64,000 bases of DNA from Fundidesulfovibrio magnetotacticus. GTDB lineage: Bacteria; Desulfobacterota; Desulfovibrionia; Desulfovibrionales; Desulfovibrionaceae. The position numbers and the translations under genes were made by a program. Positions 8,935-17,219 of this stretch are shown here, in pieces. Positions within the stretch are counted from its first letter, which is position 1. Every line of letters begins with the position of its first letter. Below the pieces are notes generated by a model. The model made no database searches. It was not told where the DNA came from and saw only the letters and a list, made by a program, of their open reading frames with translations. Location: NCBI RefSeq assembly GCF_013019105.1, contig NZ_BLTE01000003.1:227330-291329 (forward strand), given 5' to 3'.

Positions 8935-10146
8935 ATGAACGCCGCGAAACGTCTCGTCCCGCTCTGGATCGCCGCCCTGGCCGCCCTGCCCGGGCTCTCC
9001 CTGCGCCTGACCGGCATTGAACTGCCCGCTCCCGCCGTGACCCTGCTCACGGGGATGGCCGTGCTGGGGGCCTCGTTCCTGCTGCTTTGGGCCTGCGACG
9101 TGGCCCAGAAGGACATCCCCCAGACCCTGGCCCTGGCCGTGGTGGCGCTCATCGCCGTGCTGCCGGAGTACGCCGTGGACATGTACTTCACCTGGCAGGC
9201 CGGGCAGCATCCCGGGTCGGACTATTCCCACTACGCCATCGCCAACATGACCGGGGCCAACCGCCTGCTCATCGGCGTGGGCTGGGCGTCCATCGCCTTG
9301 ATCTGCTGGCTGCGCACGCGCGGCCCCGTGCACCTGGAGGAGGAGCGTTCCACGGAGGTGGCCTTCCTGGGGCTGGCGACGGTCTACGCCTTCACCGTGC
9401 CGCTCAAGGGGAGCCTGACCTGGTACGACGGCCTGGTGTTCGTGGGTCTTTACGCGTGGTACATCGCGGTGGTCAGCCGCCGTCCGTGCGGTGAGGTGGA
9501 GCTGGAGGGGCCTGCCGAGGTGTTGGGGCATCTGCCCCAGGGGCAGCGCCGGGCGGCCACGGCTGCGCTCTTCGTCTACGCGGCCGGGGTGATCCTGGCG
9601 GTGGCGGAGCTGTTCAGCGAGGGGCTGGTGGCAACGGGCAAGGTGTTCGGGATCAACGAATTCCTGCTGGTGCAGTGGCTTGCGCCCGTGGCCTCGGAGG
9701 CCCCGGAGTTCGTGCTGGCGGTGATGTTCGCTCTGCGCGGTCAGGCGGGCGTGGCGCTGGGGAGCCTGCTTTCGTCCAAACTCAACCAGTGGACGCTGCT
9801 GGTGGGGATGATCCCCGGGGTGTATGGGGTGTCCTCGGGGGACTTGACGGCTTCCATGCCCCTGGACGGCGTGCAGATGAACGAGGTGCTGCTCACGGCG
9901 GCGCAGTCTCTGTTGGCGGTGTTCCTGCTGGTGCGGCTGCGGCTGACGATCCGAGGAGCGGCGGCGCTCTTCGGGCTGTTCGTGCTGCAGTTCGCGTGGC
10001 CAGCGCTGGCTGGGCTGACGGGCCTGGCCCATGTGACGGCCGTGCCGGAGCGGGTGGCGCTCTCGGTGCTCTACGCTGCGTTCGCGTCGGTGCTGCTTGC
10101 GGTCAACATGCGCCGGACGGCCGGATTCGTGCGCGCGTTGCGTTAA
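8935..10146 (+). CDS. CaCA-family cation exchanger, probable Mn2+/Ca2+ exporter
   Basis: A 403-residue inner-membrane protein of the Ca2+:cation antiporter superfamily with two inverted halves. The first half has the alpha-1 motif ALIAVLPEYAVDMYF and the second has the alpha-2 motif PVASEAPEFVLAVMF followed by GSLLSSKLNQWTL. The acidic residues inside these motifs bind the transported ion. The start at 8935 is preferred over an upstream in-frame ATG because GGAGG lies 5-6 nt before it. A yybP-ykoY riboswitch and terminator lie directly upstream, so expression should rise with manganese. Manganese export is thus more likely than calcium handling, though the family motifs alone would say Na+/Ca2+ exchange. 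Confidence 0.88.
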   Translation: MNAAKRLVPLWIAALAALPGLSLRLTGIELPAPAVTLLTGMAVLGASFLLLWACDVAQKDIPQTLALAVVALIAVLPEYAVDMYFTWQAGQHPGSDYSHYAIANMTGANRLLIGVGWASIALICWLRTRGPVHLEEERSTEVAFLGLATVYAFTVPLKGSLTWYDGLVFVGLYAWYIAVVSRRPCGEVELEGPAEVLGHLPQGQRRAATAALFVYAAGVILAVAELFSEGLVATGKVFGINEFLLVQWLAPVASEAPEFVLAVMFALRGQAGVALGSLLSSKLNQWTLLVGMIPGVYGVSSGDLTASMPLDGVQMNEVLLTAAQSLLAVFLLVRLRLTIRGAAALFGLFVLQFAWPALAGLTGLAHVTAVPERVALSVLYAAFASVLLAVNMRRTAGFVRALR

Positions 10147-10231
10147 CTCGTTGGATTTGAAACAACAGGCGCGCGGATGCGTTGCACCGGCCCGGGGCGA
10201 GTCCCAGGGCCGGGAAACCGAAGGAGGCTCC

Positions 10232-10672
10232 ATGGGACGTTTGGGATGCGGGATAGCCGGAGCGGCCCTGGCCGCGCTGATGCCCTTGTGCGAGGCGTTG
10301 GCCGAGGAGCGCAAGGCGTGCCGGCAGTTTCGCGTGACGTTCCAGACGGAGCTTGCCGCGCCGCCGGGCAAGGTGATGCTCGGCAAGCGCCAGGTGGGCG
10401 TGGTGGAGGGCGCATCGGGCGGGCGCGAGCTCGCGGTGTGCATCGACGCGCGCTTCGCTGGGGAGATGGAGCGCAACACGTTCTGCTTCGTCTCGGGCGA
10501 CGAGCTGATGATCTACAACGTGTGGTCCACGGGCGAGGACCTGCCGGAGGGCTCGAGCGTGCCCGGCTTCGCCACGCGCTGGGGCGCGGCCCTGCACGAG
10601 GCCAAGGAGATGGGCGCGGCGTTTCTGGGCAAGCTGCTGGAGTTGCTGCGGCGGGTTCTGGGGAACGGATAG
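10232..10672 (+). CDS. Small secreted protein, possibly MCE/MlaD-like
   Basis: A 146-residue protein with an N-terminal signal peptide (MGRLGCGIAGAALAAL to about residue 24, cut near ALA-EE). The mature part, PGKVMLGKRQVGVVEG, then a short beta run (LAVCIDARF) and VPGFATRW, loosely follows the strand order of an MCE/MlaD domain (a G-x-x-VG-V turn, then an acidic strand), but is too divergent to assign. GGAGG lies 4 nt before the ATG, which fixes the start against longer upstream frames. It lies between the cation exchanger and a small BrnA-like gene on the same strand. Function unknown. Confidence 0.7.
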   Translation: MGRLGCGIAGAALAALMPLCEALAEERKACRQFRVTFQTELAAPPGKVMLGKRQVGVVEGASGGRELAVCIDARFAGEMERNTFCFVSGDELMIYNVWSTGEDLPEGSSVPGFATRWGAALHEAKEMGAAFLGKLLELLRRVLGNG

Positions 10673-10683
10673 GAGGGCGCGCC

Positions 10684-10881
10684 ATGCGGAGCGCGAAGCA
10701 TTCGAAAAACTACTCGGCCGATGAACTGCGTGTCCTCAGGGCCGGGAGCCGGACGGACTTGGCCCGGCTGGACGCCCTGAGCGACGAAGACTTGGAGCGT
10801 CTGGCGGTGGACGACGCGGACGAGCGCGGCCTGCGGCCCGACTGGACCCGTGCGGAGTTGGTGCTGCCCAGAGTGGAGTAG
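10684..10881 (+). CDS. BrnA-like small antitoxin-type protein, orphan
   Basis: A 65-residue acidic protein. Its pattern SRTDLARLDALSDEDLERL, then DWTRAELVLP at the end, matches the layout of BrnA-type antitoxins and related short proteins (an RTDxARxDALTDEE helix, then DWxxAxVxxP). AGGAGGG lies 6 nt before the ATG, so it is very probably translated. No BrnT-like toxin is visible next to it: the upstream gene encodes a secreted protein and the downstream DNA is an AT-rich islet on a different compositional background. It could be an orphan antitoxin or a small regulator. Family call is by eye and moderate. Confidence 0.6.
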   Translation: MRSAKHSKNYSADELRVLRAGSRTDLARLDALSDEDLERLAVDDADERGLRPDWTRAELVLPRVE

Positions 10882-10962
10882 CCCGGGCATTTGAGTTGGG
10901 CGAGAAGGTCGGCGGGTATTTCAAAGTCTATGGCAAGGAGGATATGTCTCGCTATATGGAGT

Positions 10963-10989
10963 TGGCGTGGGCTGCCAGGGACTCGAACC
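10963..10989 (-). other. Possible tRNA 3'-end remnant (att-like)
   Basis: Read on the minus strand this stretch gives ggttcgagtccctgg followed by a C/A-rich stretch ending in CCA, as at the T-loop and acceptor end of a tRNA. The 5' side of the T stem does not pair and no tRNA body is found further 5', so it cannot be a working tRNA. It sits at the edge of the AT-rich islet, where a partial tRNA end may mark an integration site. The rest of 10882-11170 is AT-rich and without a recognisable gene; a 10 bp direct repeat gctggggtgt occurs near 10990 and 11110. Confidence 0.28.
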
Positions 10990-11170
10990 GGCTGGGGTGT
11001 TTTCAAGGGGCGAATCCCTGTTAGAGGAAGTGTGTCTAAGGTAGGCGTATTGAGTTCGCTTGATATATTCAAGGTTGTTGAGTAGTCTTGGGGCGCTGGT
11101 TGCTGGATTCGCTGGGGTGTCAGTATGTTTTGCTAGTCTATATATTCCCGTGTAATATTGGGGGGTAGTA

Positions 11171-12058
11171 ATGAATGTCAATATGAAACTACCTGGCATA
11201 GGCGAGTCTAGCGAAGAGTACTTCGTTCTTGAGTTCTCAGGCGGTAGTCCTGTCTTGTCTGCACATCAGATTGCAATTCGCGAGTACGCTAGATCTCTTG
11301 CTGGATATGATTTTTTTGTTAGGCATATTGCTCGAGAAATGCTGCGCACGGATGTAAATATTTGTGTTTCGGCGCAGAAGAGTGGGTCATATGAGTCGCA
11401 TTTACATGCGTTTATTGATACTATAGGTGCTGTTTCGTCAATTCTTGGAATATTGTCGTTTTTTGGAGTGTCGGCCAAATCTGTTCGTGAGGCGCTTTCA
11501 AGGTTGCAGGCTGTTATAGTGCGTAAATACAAGCACTACTCTGGCGATATGCAGCAATATATTGCCGAATTGGCCGAGTATTCGATTCTTTCGGATGGGG
11601 ATAAAGACATGCTGCTGAAGGCGCTAGAGAATGAACCATTTCTGGAAGCTCTGGATGATTTTACTTCGCCTTTAGATTCAGATGGTTACGACATGATTAG
11701 AGTGGTTGGAGGAGGGGAGGAACTGTTTGCTGTAAGCAAGGCAGATCGTCAGTTTTTTAAGTTCGTTCCTCCTGCGGGTGAGAAGACCGAAGATTTTGAA
11801 GATACTGTTGAACTCTTGTATATATCGCCGGAGTTAATCAAATGGAAATTCAAGGGGCAGGAAACATTTTGGGCAGATGTATTGGATGTTTCTTTTTTAG
11901 AGGCCACCGGGAATGTGAGGTCTACGGAGTTGAAGGGTGTAAAGTATGACTGTCAAGGAAGAAAGGTTCTGCGACGTAAAAGAGGTTCAAAAAAGTGGAT
12001 ATCTACGTACTATATCGATAAAATAGAGGAGCGACAACAACAAATGTCGGTTTTTTAG
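11171..12058 (+). CDS. Unrecognised protein in an AT-rich, probably acquired islet
   Basis: A 295-residue protein whose codons are much richer in A/T than all neighbours (frequent ata, tat, gat, ttt). I do not recognise a named family. The N-terminal part (about 15-75) alternates beta strands and helices (EEYFVLEFSGG, SAHQIAIREYARSL). Residues about 74-98 form a hydrophobic glycine-rich stretch (FIDTIGAVSSILGILSFFG) that could be a membrane helix. A charged helical region follows (about 100-155). The C-terminal 130 residues look like a beta-rich barrel (ELFAVSKADRQFFKF, ELIKWKFKGQETFW). The ATG follows a GGGGGG stretch about 8 nt upstream. It ends 22 bp from the end of convergent smpB, a region often used by integrating elements. 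A defence or mobile-element cargo role is possible but unproven. Confidence 0.75.
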   Translation: MNVNMKLPGIGESSEEYFVLEFSGGSPVLSAHQIAIREYARSLAGYDFFVRHIAREMLRTDVNICVSAQKSGSYESHLHAFIDTIGAVSSILGILSFFGVSAKSVREALSRLQAVIVRKYKHYSGDMQQYIAELAEYSILSDGDKDMLLKALENEPFLEALDDFTSPLDSDGYDMIRVVGGGEELFAVSKADRQFFKFVPPAGEKTEDFEDTVELLYISPELIKWKFKGQETFWADVLDVSFLEATGNVRSTELKGVKYDCQGRKVLRRKRGSKKWISTYYIDKIEERQQQMSVF

Positions 12059-12080
12059 TCCCCGTAGGAAGCGCGTCTCC

Positions 12081-12551
12081 TCAATACCTCTCCCTCTCCC
12101 GCTGCGCCTCCCGCTCTAGGTCCCGTTCCTTCAGCACGTTCTTCTTGTCGTGCACGTTCTTCCCTCTCCCCAGCCCGATCTCGACCTTGATCTTGCCGCG
12201 TTTCAAATAAATCTTCAGGGGCACCACGGTCAGGCCCTTTTGCTCCACCTTCGCCTTCCAGGCCCTTATTTCGTGGTCGTGAAGCAAAAGCTTGCGGTCG
12301 CGCTCGGGTTCGTGCTGGGCGTAGCCCGCGTTCTCGTACGGGTTCACGTGCAGGCCCTTCAGGATGGCCTCGAAGTTCCCCGTGAACTGCACGTAGCAGT
12401 CCTTGAAGCTCGCCTTGCCCGCCTTCAGGCTCTTCACCTCCGAACCCATGAGCGAGATGCCCGCCTCCATGGTGCCGAGGATTTCGTAAAGATGCCGGGC
12501 CTTCTTGTTGGAGGCGATCACCTTGACGGGTTCGCCGGACTTGGAACTCAC
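12081..12551 (-). CDS. smpB: SsrA-binding protein SmpB
   Basis: A 156-residue protein matching SmpB along its length: KKARHLYEILGTMEAGISLMGSEVKSL, then GKASFKDCYV, NPYENAGYAQHEPERDRKLLLH and the basic tail LKIYLKRGKIKVEIGLGRGKNVHDKK. SmpB binds tmRNA and carries it to stalled ribosomes for trans-translation. The start is a GTG at 12551 with GAGGAGGG 9 nt upstream; it overlaps the stop of the PTS enzyme I gene by 4 bp (GTGA), so the two are co-translated. It is the last gene of the PTS operon. No tmRNA gene is visible in the window. Confidence 0.96.
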   Translation of the reverse strand: MSSKSGEPVKVIASNKKARHLYEILGTMEAGISLMGSEVKSLKAGKASFKDCYVQFTGNFEAILKGLHVNPYENAGYAQHEPERDRKLLLHDHEIRAWKAKVEQKGLTVVPLKIYLKRGKIKVEIGLGRGKNVHDKKNVLKERDLEREAQRERERY

Positions 12552-14335
12552 TGCGTGGGACCCTCCTCGGAATCCAGCAGCGAATAAAAGAACGTCAGCT
12601 GGTCCGGGAACTGTTGGAAGATGGTCTCGCGCACCAACTGGTTGGTGCGCGCCACGGTGGGCGACTCCAGCACCTGCTTCAGGAGCTTCTTGCAGTCGTC
12701 CATGGTGGTCTGGCGGATGATGTGCTTGATGCCGGGAATGTTCTGCGGGTTCAGACTGATGGCGTCGATCTGCATGCCCATGAGGATGGGCACGCAGAAC
12801 GGGTCGGAGGCCATCTCGCCGCAGAGGTTGCACTCGATGCCCGCCTGATGCGCCGAGTCCGTGACGTGCTTGATGGAGCGCACCACGGCGGGGTGCAACG
12901 GCTGGTACAGGTACGACACGTGCCGGTTGGTGCGGTCGATGCCCAGGGAGTACTGGATCAAATCGTTGGTGCCTATCGAGAAGAAGTCCACCTCGCGGGC
13001 CATGATCTCGGCGGTCATCACGGCCGAGGGCAGCTCCACCATCATGCCCACGGGCATGCCGGGGTTGTGGGGCAGTCCCTGGGCGGTCAGCTCGGCCTGG
13101 CACTGGCGCAGCAGGTTCATGGACTGGCGCAGCTCCTTGAGCCCCGAGATCATGGGGAACATGATGGAGATGTTGCCCACCACGGAGGCCCGGGCGATGG
13201 CGCGCAGCTGGGTGCGGAACAGCTCGCGGTTGCGCAGGCAGAAGCGCACGGCGCGCAGGCCCATGGCGGGGTTCTGCTCCTCCAGGCGTCCGAAGTGGGC
13301 CATGAACTTGTCCGCGCCCAGGTCCAGGGTGCGCAGGATCACGCGCCGGGGCGCGAGGATGTCCGCCAGGTCGCGGTAGTGCTCGAAAAGTTCTTCCTCG
13401 GTGGGCAGCTCGGTGCGGTTGAGGTAGGTGTACTCGGTGCGGAACAGGCCGATGCCGTCGCCGCCGTTGTCGATGACCTGGGCCACTTCCTCGTAGAGTT
13501 CGATGTTGGCCTTCACCTTGAGGCGGTAGCCGTCCAGGGTCTCGCCGGGGAGGTGGCAGTTCTTGATGATGGCCCCCCGGTAGGACTCGAACTGGTACTT
13601 GAGGTCGCCGTAGGCCGCCAGCTCCTCCTCGGTGGGCTCCACGAGCACCACGCCCTTGAGGCCGTCCACCACCACGATGGCGCCGTCCTGCACGGCGTCT
13701 TCCAGGCCGTCCACGCCCACCACGGCGGGAATGCCCAGGGACTTGGCCAGGATGCCCGCGTGGGAGGTCTTGCCGCCCTGCACGGTGGCGAAGCCCATGA
13801 TCTTGTCCACCTGGAGTTCCACGGTGTCGGCAGGGGTGAGGTCGTGCGCCAGGAGCACGGCGCGGCTGCCCATGGCCTTGAAGTCCACCTTGCGGCCCAT
13901 GAGCTGCCCGCGCACGCGGTCGCAGACCACGCGCACGTCCTGGGCTCGTTCGCGGAAATAGGGGTCGTCCAGGGCGTTGAAGGCCTCTTCCAGGTCGGCC
14001 ACGGCCTTTTCCAGGGCCCATTCGGCGTTGATGCGCAGTTCGGTCAGGTGGCGTTCGGCCGCGCCCTGGAGCTTGGGGTCGCTCATGATCATCAGGTGGG
14101 AGTCGATGATCAGGGCGTGGTCCTTGAGTTCGGCGGGCACGCGCTGGCGGATGCCGGAAAGCTCGTCGCGCGCCTGCTGGAATGCGACGCGCAGGCGCTC
14201 GCGTTCCTCGTCCAGGAGGCTTTCGGGCACCGTGTGGCGCGGGGCCTGGGCGAAGTGCGAGCGGTTGAGGAAAAAGGCCTTGCCGATGGCAATGCCAGCG
14301 GAGATGGGGATGCCGGCGAGCTTGGCGGTGGCCAT
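12548..14335 (-). CDS. ptsI: PTS phosphoenolpyruvate-protein phosphotransferase (enzyme I)
   Basis: A 595-residue cytoplasmic enzyme I, which takes phosphate from PEP and passes it to HPr. The phospho-histidine motif GGKTSHAGILAKSLGIPAVVG is intact (canonical GGRTSHAA...). The C-terminal PEP-binding TIM barrel shows GIGLFRTEYTYL, NPAMGLRAVRFCL, FFSIGTNDLIQYSLGIDRTN and the catalytic-cysteine motif NLCGEMASDP. The start MATAKLAGIPISAGIAIG is 8 nt after the HPr stop. It lies in the order IID - HPr - enzyme I - smpB, all minus strand. All key residues are present, so it should be active. Confidence 0.96.
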   Translation of the reverse strand: MATAKLAGIPISAGIAIGKAFFLNRSHFAQAPRHTVPESLLDEERERLRVAFQQARDELSGIRQRVPAELKDHALIIDSHLMIMSDPKLQGAAERHLTELRINAEWALEKAVADLEEAFNALDDPYFRERAQDVRVVCDRVRGQLMGRKVDFKAMGSRAVLLAHDLTPADTVELQVDKIMGFATVQGGKTSHAGILAKSLGIPAVVGVDGLEDAVQDGAIVVVDGLKGVVLVEPTEEELAAYGDLKYQFESYRGAIIKNCHLPGETLDGYRLKVKANIELYEEVAQVIDNGGDGIGLFRTEYTYLNRTELPTEEELFEHYRDLADILAPRRVILRTLDLGADKFMAHFGRLEEQNPAMGLRAVRFCLRNRELFRTQLRAIARASVVGNISIMFPMISGLKELRQSMNLLRQCQAELTAQGLPHNPGMPVGMMVELPSAVMTAEIMAREVDFFSIGTNDLIQYSLGIDRTNRHVSYLYQPLHPAVVRSIKHVTDSAHQAGIECNLCGEMASDPFCVPILMGMQIDAISLNPQNIPGIKHIIRQTTMDDCKKLLKQVLESPTVARTNQLVRETIFQQFPDQLTFFYSLLDSEEGPTQ

Positions 14336-14343
14336 GGCGGGTC

Positions 14344-14652
14344 TCACTGGAAGCGGTGTTTGAACATGTCGGCCAGGGAATCGAGGGCCTGTCGGGCGTC
14401 GTGCCCCTTGGCGCGCAGCTCCAGGTTGGCCCCGTGCCCGGCGGCCAGGGTCAGGATGTCGAGGATGGATTTGGCGTCCACGGTCTGCGAGCCCATGGTG
14501 ATGGCGATGTCGGCCGCGAAGGTCTGGGCGGCCTGGGCCAGGCGTGCGGCGGGTCGGGCGTGGAGGCCCTGCTCGTTGAGCACGCAGACCAGCCGGACGC
14601 ATTCGTCGGCGCATTCCGAGTCGAGAGGGGGGGGCGATGTTGTATCGGGCAT
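14344..14652 (-). CDS. HPr family phosphocarrier protein
   Basis: A 102-residue HPr-like protein, slightly longer than classical HPr (85-90) because of an N-terminal extension of about 18 residues rich in Pro, Ser and acidic residues. The active-site histidine motif NEQGLHARPAARLAQ is intact, and AKSILDILTLAAGHG holds the serine equivalent to Ser46, the site phosphorylated by HPr kinase in other bacteria. Start MPDTTSPPPLDSE at 14652 is 25 nt after the IID stop. It should shuttle phosphate from enzyme I, encoded next, to a mannose-type PTS. Confidence 0.92.
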   Translation of the reverse strand: MPDTTSPPPLDSECADECVRLVCVLNEQGLHARPAARLAQAAQTFAADIAITMGSQTVDAKSILDILTLAAGHGANLELRAKGHDARQALDSLADMFKHRFQ

Positions 14653-14677
14653 TGTGGTCACCGTGAAAACCGGCAGA

Positions 14678-15427
14678 TCATACGTGAATCCAGAAAAAAA
14701 ACAAACAGGCGACGATGGCCAGAGCAACCAGGAGCTCGCGGGGGATGCGGCTTCGCCCGGCGGCGAAGGCCAGGGCCAGCACGGAGGCCACGCCCAGGGC
14801 CCAGGCGGCGGGGCCCATGCCGCGCGGCCAGACCAGGGCCCAGAGCACCACCAGGAGCGCGCCGTTCAACACCTTGATGCGCCGCCCCCAGTTGATCAGG
14901 TCCCAGTTGCGGATGCGCGTGAGCGCGGCGAAGCCGTGGCGGTAGCCCAGGATGAACGTGCCCAGCTTGAACAGGTTGAGCGCCGCGAAGAGCGCGCCGC
15001 CCAGCAGGAACGCGGCCCAGGGCTGCCCTGCGGCCAGCAGGCAGGCCGTGGCCAGGGACCAGCACACGGCGAGGCTGCCGCCGAAGAAGGAGTCGCCCAC
15101 GGCGGAGAGCGTGTAGACCACGGTGCTCTTCACCTGGTCAAGCATGGTGTCGGGGAACTGGCGGCGGGCGATGCGCGCCTCCAGGGCCAGGAACACCCCC
15201 ACGAGGAACGGGGTCCAGAAGGGGTGGGTGTTGTAGATTTTCAGGTAGCGCCGCCAGACGTGTCGCCTGGCCTGCGGGTCCGGGTAGAGGATTTCGAGGC
15301 CCGGCTCCATGGCCAGGGCCAGGCCCACGGTCTGGAGCCCGCGCGTGTTGAAGGAAGCGCCCACGAGATAGCATCGGAGGTAGGTCCGGATCAGGGTCCG
15401 GGTGGTGAGGGCGCCTGGGGTGTTCAT
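14678..15427 (-). CDS. PTS mannose/fructose/sorbose family subunit IID
   Basis: A 249-residue membrane protein of the mannose-class PTS IID family. The N-terminal YLRCYLVGASFNTRGLQTVGLALAMEPGLE matches the IID signature (a GASF/W-N-x-E-R/G-x-Q... pattern), and several hydrophobic segments fill the C-terminal half from residue 120 on. IID normally works with a IIC partner and soluble IIA/IIB proteins; none of these is found beside it, the upstream neighbour being alanine dehydrogenase. They may be elsewhere, or this system may be partial and mostly regulatory. It starts the four-gene unit IID-HPr-EI-smpB. Confidence 0.88.
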   Translation of the reverse strand: MNTPGALTTRTLIRTYLRCYLVGASFNTRGLQTVGLALAMEPGLEILYPDPQARRHVWRRYLKIYNTHPFWTPFLVGVFLALEARIARRQFPDTMLDQVKSTVVYTLSAVGDSFFGGSLAVCWSLATACLLAAGQPWAAFLLGGALFAALNLFKLGTFILGYRHGFAALTRIRNWDLINWGRRIKVLNGALLVVLWALVWPRGMGPAAWALGVASVLALAFAAGRSRIPRELLVALAIVACLFFFWIHV

Positions 15428-15522
15428 GCCTGCACGGACCGAATGTTTGCCCGGATAGTGGCAAATCGCGAAGGAAATGACAAGCGCGGCGCGTCCCGGA
15501 GGGGCTTCGCGACGCCCGGAAG

Positions 15523-15567
15523 GGGGAAAAGAAGCGCCCCCGGCGGGCGTGGACCTGCCGGGGGCGC
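15523..15567 (-). terminator. Rho-independent terminator of the alanine dehydrogenase gene
   Basis: Perfect 11 bp arms gcgcccccggc (15534-15544) and gccgggggcgc (15557-15567) with a 12 nt loop. On the minus strand the stem is followed by TTCTTTTCC. It lies 20 bp after the stop of the dehydrogenase gene. Confidence 0.82.
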
Positions 15568-15587
15568 GGAAAGCGGACTTTATCCGT

Positions 15588-16691
15588 CTAGAACACGTCG
15601 GCGGGGGCCACGGTGGCGATGTTGAAGGCCTCGCCCACGGCCTTGCAGGTGAGCAGGCCGTTGTGGACGTTCAGGCCGGGCAGCAGGCTGGCGTCGTCCT
15701 GGAGGGCGTCCAGGCCCTTGGCGGCCAGCTTCATGGCGTAGGGCAGGGTCTGGTTGGTGAGGGCGAAGGTGGAGGTGCGGGGCACCGCGCCGGGCATGTT
15801 GGCCACGCCGTAGTGCACCACGCCGTCCACCACGTAGGTGGGGTCCTTGTGGGTGGTGGCCTTGATGGTCTCCACGCAGCCGCCCTGGTCCACGGAGACG
15901 TCCACGATCACGGAGCCTTCCTTCATCACCTTGAGCATCTCGCGGGTGACCAGCTTGGGGGCCTTGGCGCCCACGATGAGCACGCCGCCCACCACGAGGT
16001 CGGCCTTGGCCACGGCGTCCCAGATGTTGGGCTCGGTGGAGGTGATGGTGGTCAGGCGGCCGCCGAATACGTCGTCGAGGTACTGCAGGCGCTTGTGGGA
16101 GACGTCCAGCAGGGTGACGTTGGCGCCCAGGCCCAGGGCCATCTTGGCGGCGTTGGTGCCCACCACGCCGCCGCCCAGCACCACCACGTTGCCGGGGGCC
16201 ACGCCGGGCACGCCGCCCAGGAGCACGCCGCGACCGCCCTGGTACTTCTCCAGGTAGTGCGCGCCCACCTGGGTAGCCATGCGGCCGGCCACTTCGGACA
16301 TGGGGGTGAGCAGGGGCAGGGAGCCGTCGGGCAGCTGCACGGTCTCGTAGGCCACGGCGGTGCACTTGGAGGCCAGCAGGGCTCGGGTCTGGGGTTCGTC
16401 GGCGGCCAGGTGCAGGTAGGTGAAGAGCAGCAGGTCCGGGCGCAGGTACGGGTATTCGGCCGCGATGGGCTCCTTGACCTTGATGACCATCTTGGCGCCC
16501 CAGGCCTGGGCGGCGGTGACGAGCTTGGCCCCGGCCTTGACGTATTCGTCGTTGGTGAGGCCCGAGCCCGCGCCCGCGCCGTCCTCAACGAGCACTTCGT
16601 GACCGGCGCGCACCAGGGAGGCGACGCCGCCGGGAGTCATGGCCACGCGATTTTCCTGAGGTTTGATCTCCTTGGGGATGCCGATGATCAT
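15588..16691 (-). CDS. ald: Alanine dehydrogenase
   Basis: A 367-residue NAD-dependent enzyme that interconverts alanine with pyruvate plus ammonia. The N-terminal [23 protein letters not shown], the catalytic-lysine stretch [15 protein letters not shown], the conserved histidine in FTYLHLAAD, the Rossmann motif [22 protein letters not shown] and the late [16 protein letters not shown] are all standard for Ald. Length equals the family norm (about 370). It is a single-gene unit with its own terminator and an AT-richer upstream region containing a TTGACA element near 16820 on the minus strand. Neighbouring cysteine/serine and branched-chain amino acid genes fit a role in amino acid catabolism. 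Confidence 0.96.
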   Translation of the reverse strand: MIIGIPKEIKPQENRVAMTPGGVASLVRAGHEVLVEDGAGAGSGLTNDEYVKAGAKLVTAAQAWGAKMVIKVKEPIAAEYPYLRPDLLLFTYLHLAADEPQTRALLASKCTAVAYETVQLPDGSLPLLTPMSEVAGRMATQVGAHYLEKYQGGRGVLLGGVPGVAPGNVVVLGGGVVGTNAAKMALGLGANVTLLDVSHKRLQYLDDVFGGRLTTITSTEPNIWDAVAKADLVVGGVLIVGAKAPKLVTREMLKVMKEGSVIVDVSVDQGGCVETIKATTHKDPTYVVDGVVHYGVANMPGAVPRTSTFALTNQTLPYAMKLAAKGLDALQDDASLLPGLNVHNGLLTCKAVGEAFNIATVAPADVF

Positions 16692-17219
16692 GGGAGTCTT
16701 CCTTGTTTGGGGTTGAAAGCTGTCAGATGTTCCTTTAAGCGGAACGGCCGTTAGTTTCAGCGAAATCTATGCAGCGTTGAACCGAACGAAGAAATCTCTC
16801 AAAGCAACAAAGATGTCAATATCTCGTGCGAAGGAGAAGTGAGAGGAGATGCCGTGCCCGTGAGGAAAACAAGTTGCGGCGCGGGGTTGCCGGACCGGGG
16901 AAAATCGGGTCAGGAGGGGCCGGGCGTTTCGTCAGGGTTGGAGGTGGCGTTGGTCAGAGCCGGGAGGCGTCGGAGACGGGTGGATCCGGCGCGTCAGGGG
17001 CGGGCGCGGCGCACGTCTCGGGCAGGATGCGGGGGCTTGTCGGCATCGACGCGCAAGGCTGGGGAGGACGATCGAGCGGCGGCCCGGAGAGGGAGGCGGT
17101 CCGGGGAGGGAGGCGGCCGGGCGTCCCGGAGGGTGATGGCCGCCCCGGGGCGGGCGCGCGGGACCGGCGGAGCCCCGCGGGTCAAGGCGGGGGAGGGTGT
17201 GCTCCTGGCGGCGCGGGCG
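16692..17219. other. Intergenic region without recognisable gene
   Basis: 528 bp between the alanine dehydrogenase start and the carboxypeptidase end. The first 150 bp are AT-richer and likely carry the dehydrogenase promoter (minus-strand TTGACA near 16820). The rest is G/C and purine-rich with a ccgccccggggcgg palindrome near 17150. Open frames here have Arg/Gly/Pro-rich, non-protein-like composition. I see no riboswitch or RNA gene. Confidence 0.5.

Noticed and set aside
10963..11060. A functional tRNA on the minus strand
   Set aside because: Only a T-loop and acceptor-like end; the T stem does not pair, and no anticodon or D arm is found.
12614..15625. A 1003-codon open frame on the plus strand over the PTS genes
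   Set aside because: Its translation is extremely rich in His, Gly, Ala and Val, as expected for the antisense of GC-rich genes; enzyme I, HPr and IID on the minus strand explain the region.
16692..16850. A glycine or other riboswitch before the alanine dehydrogenase gene
   Set aside because: No known aptamer motif or terminator; only promoter-like AT-rich sequence.
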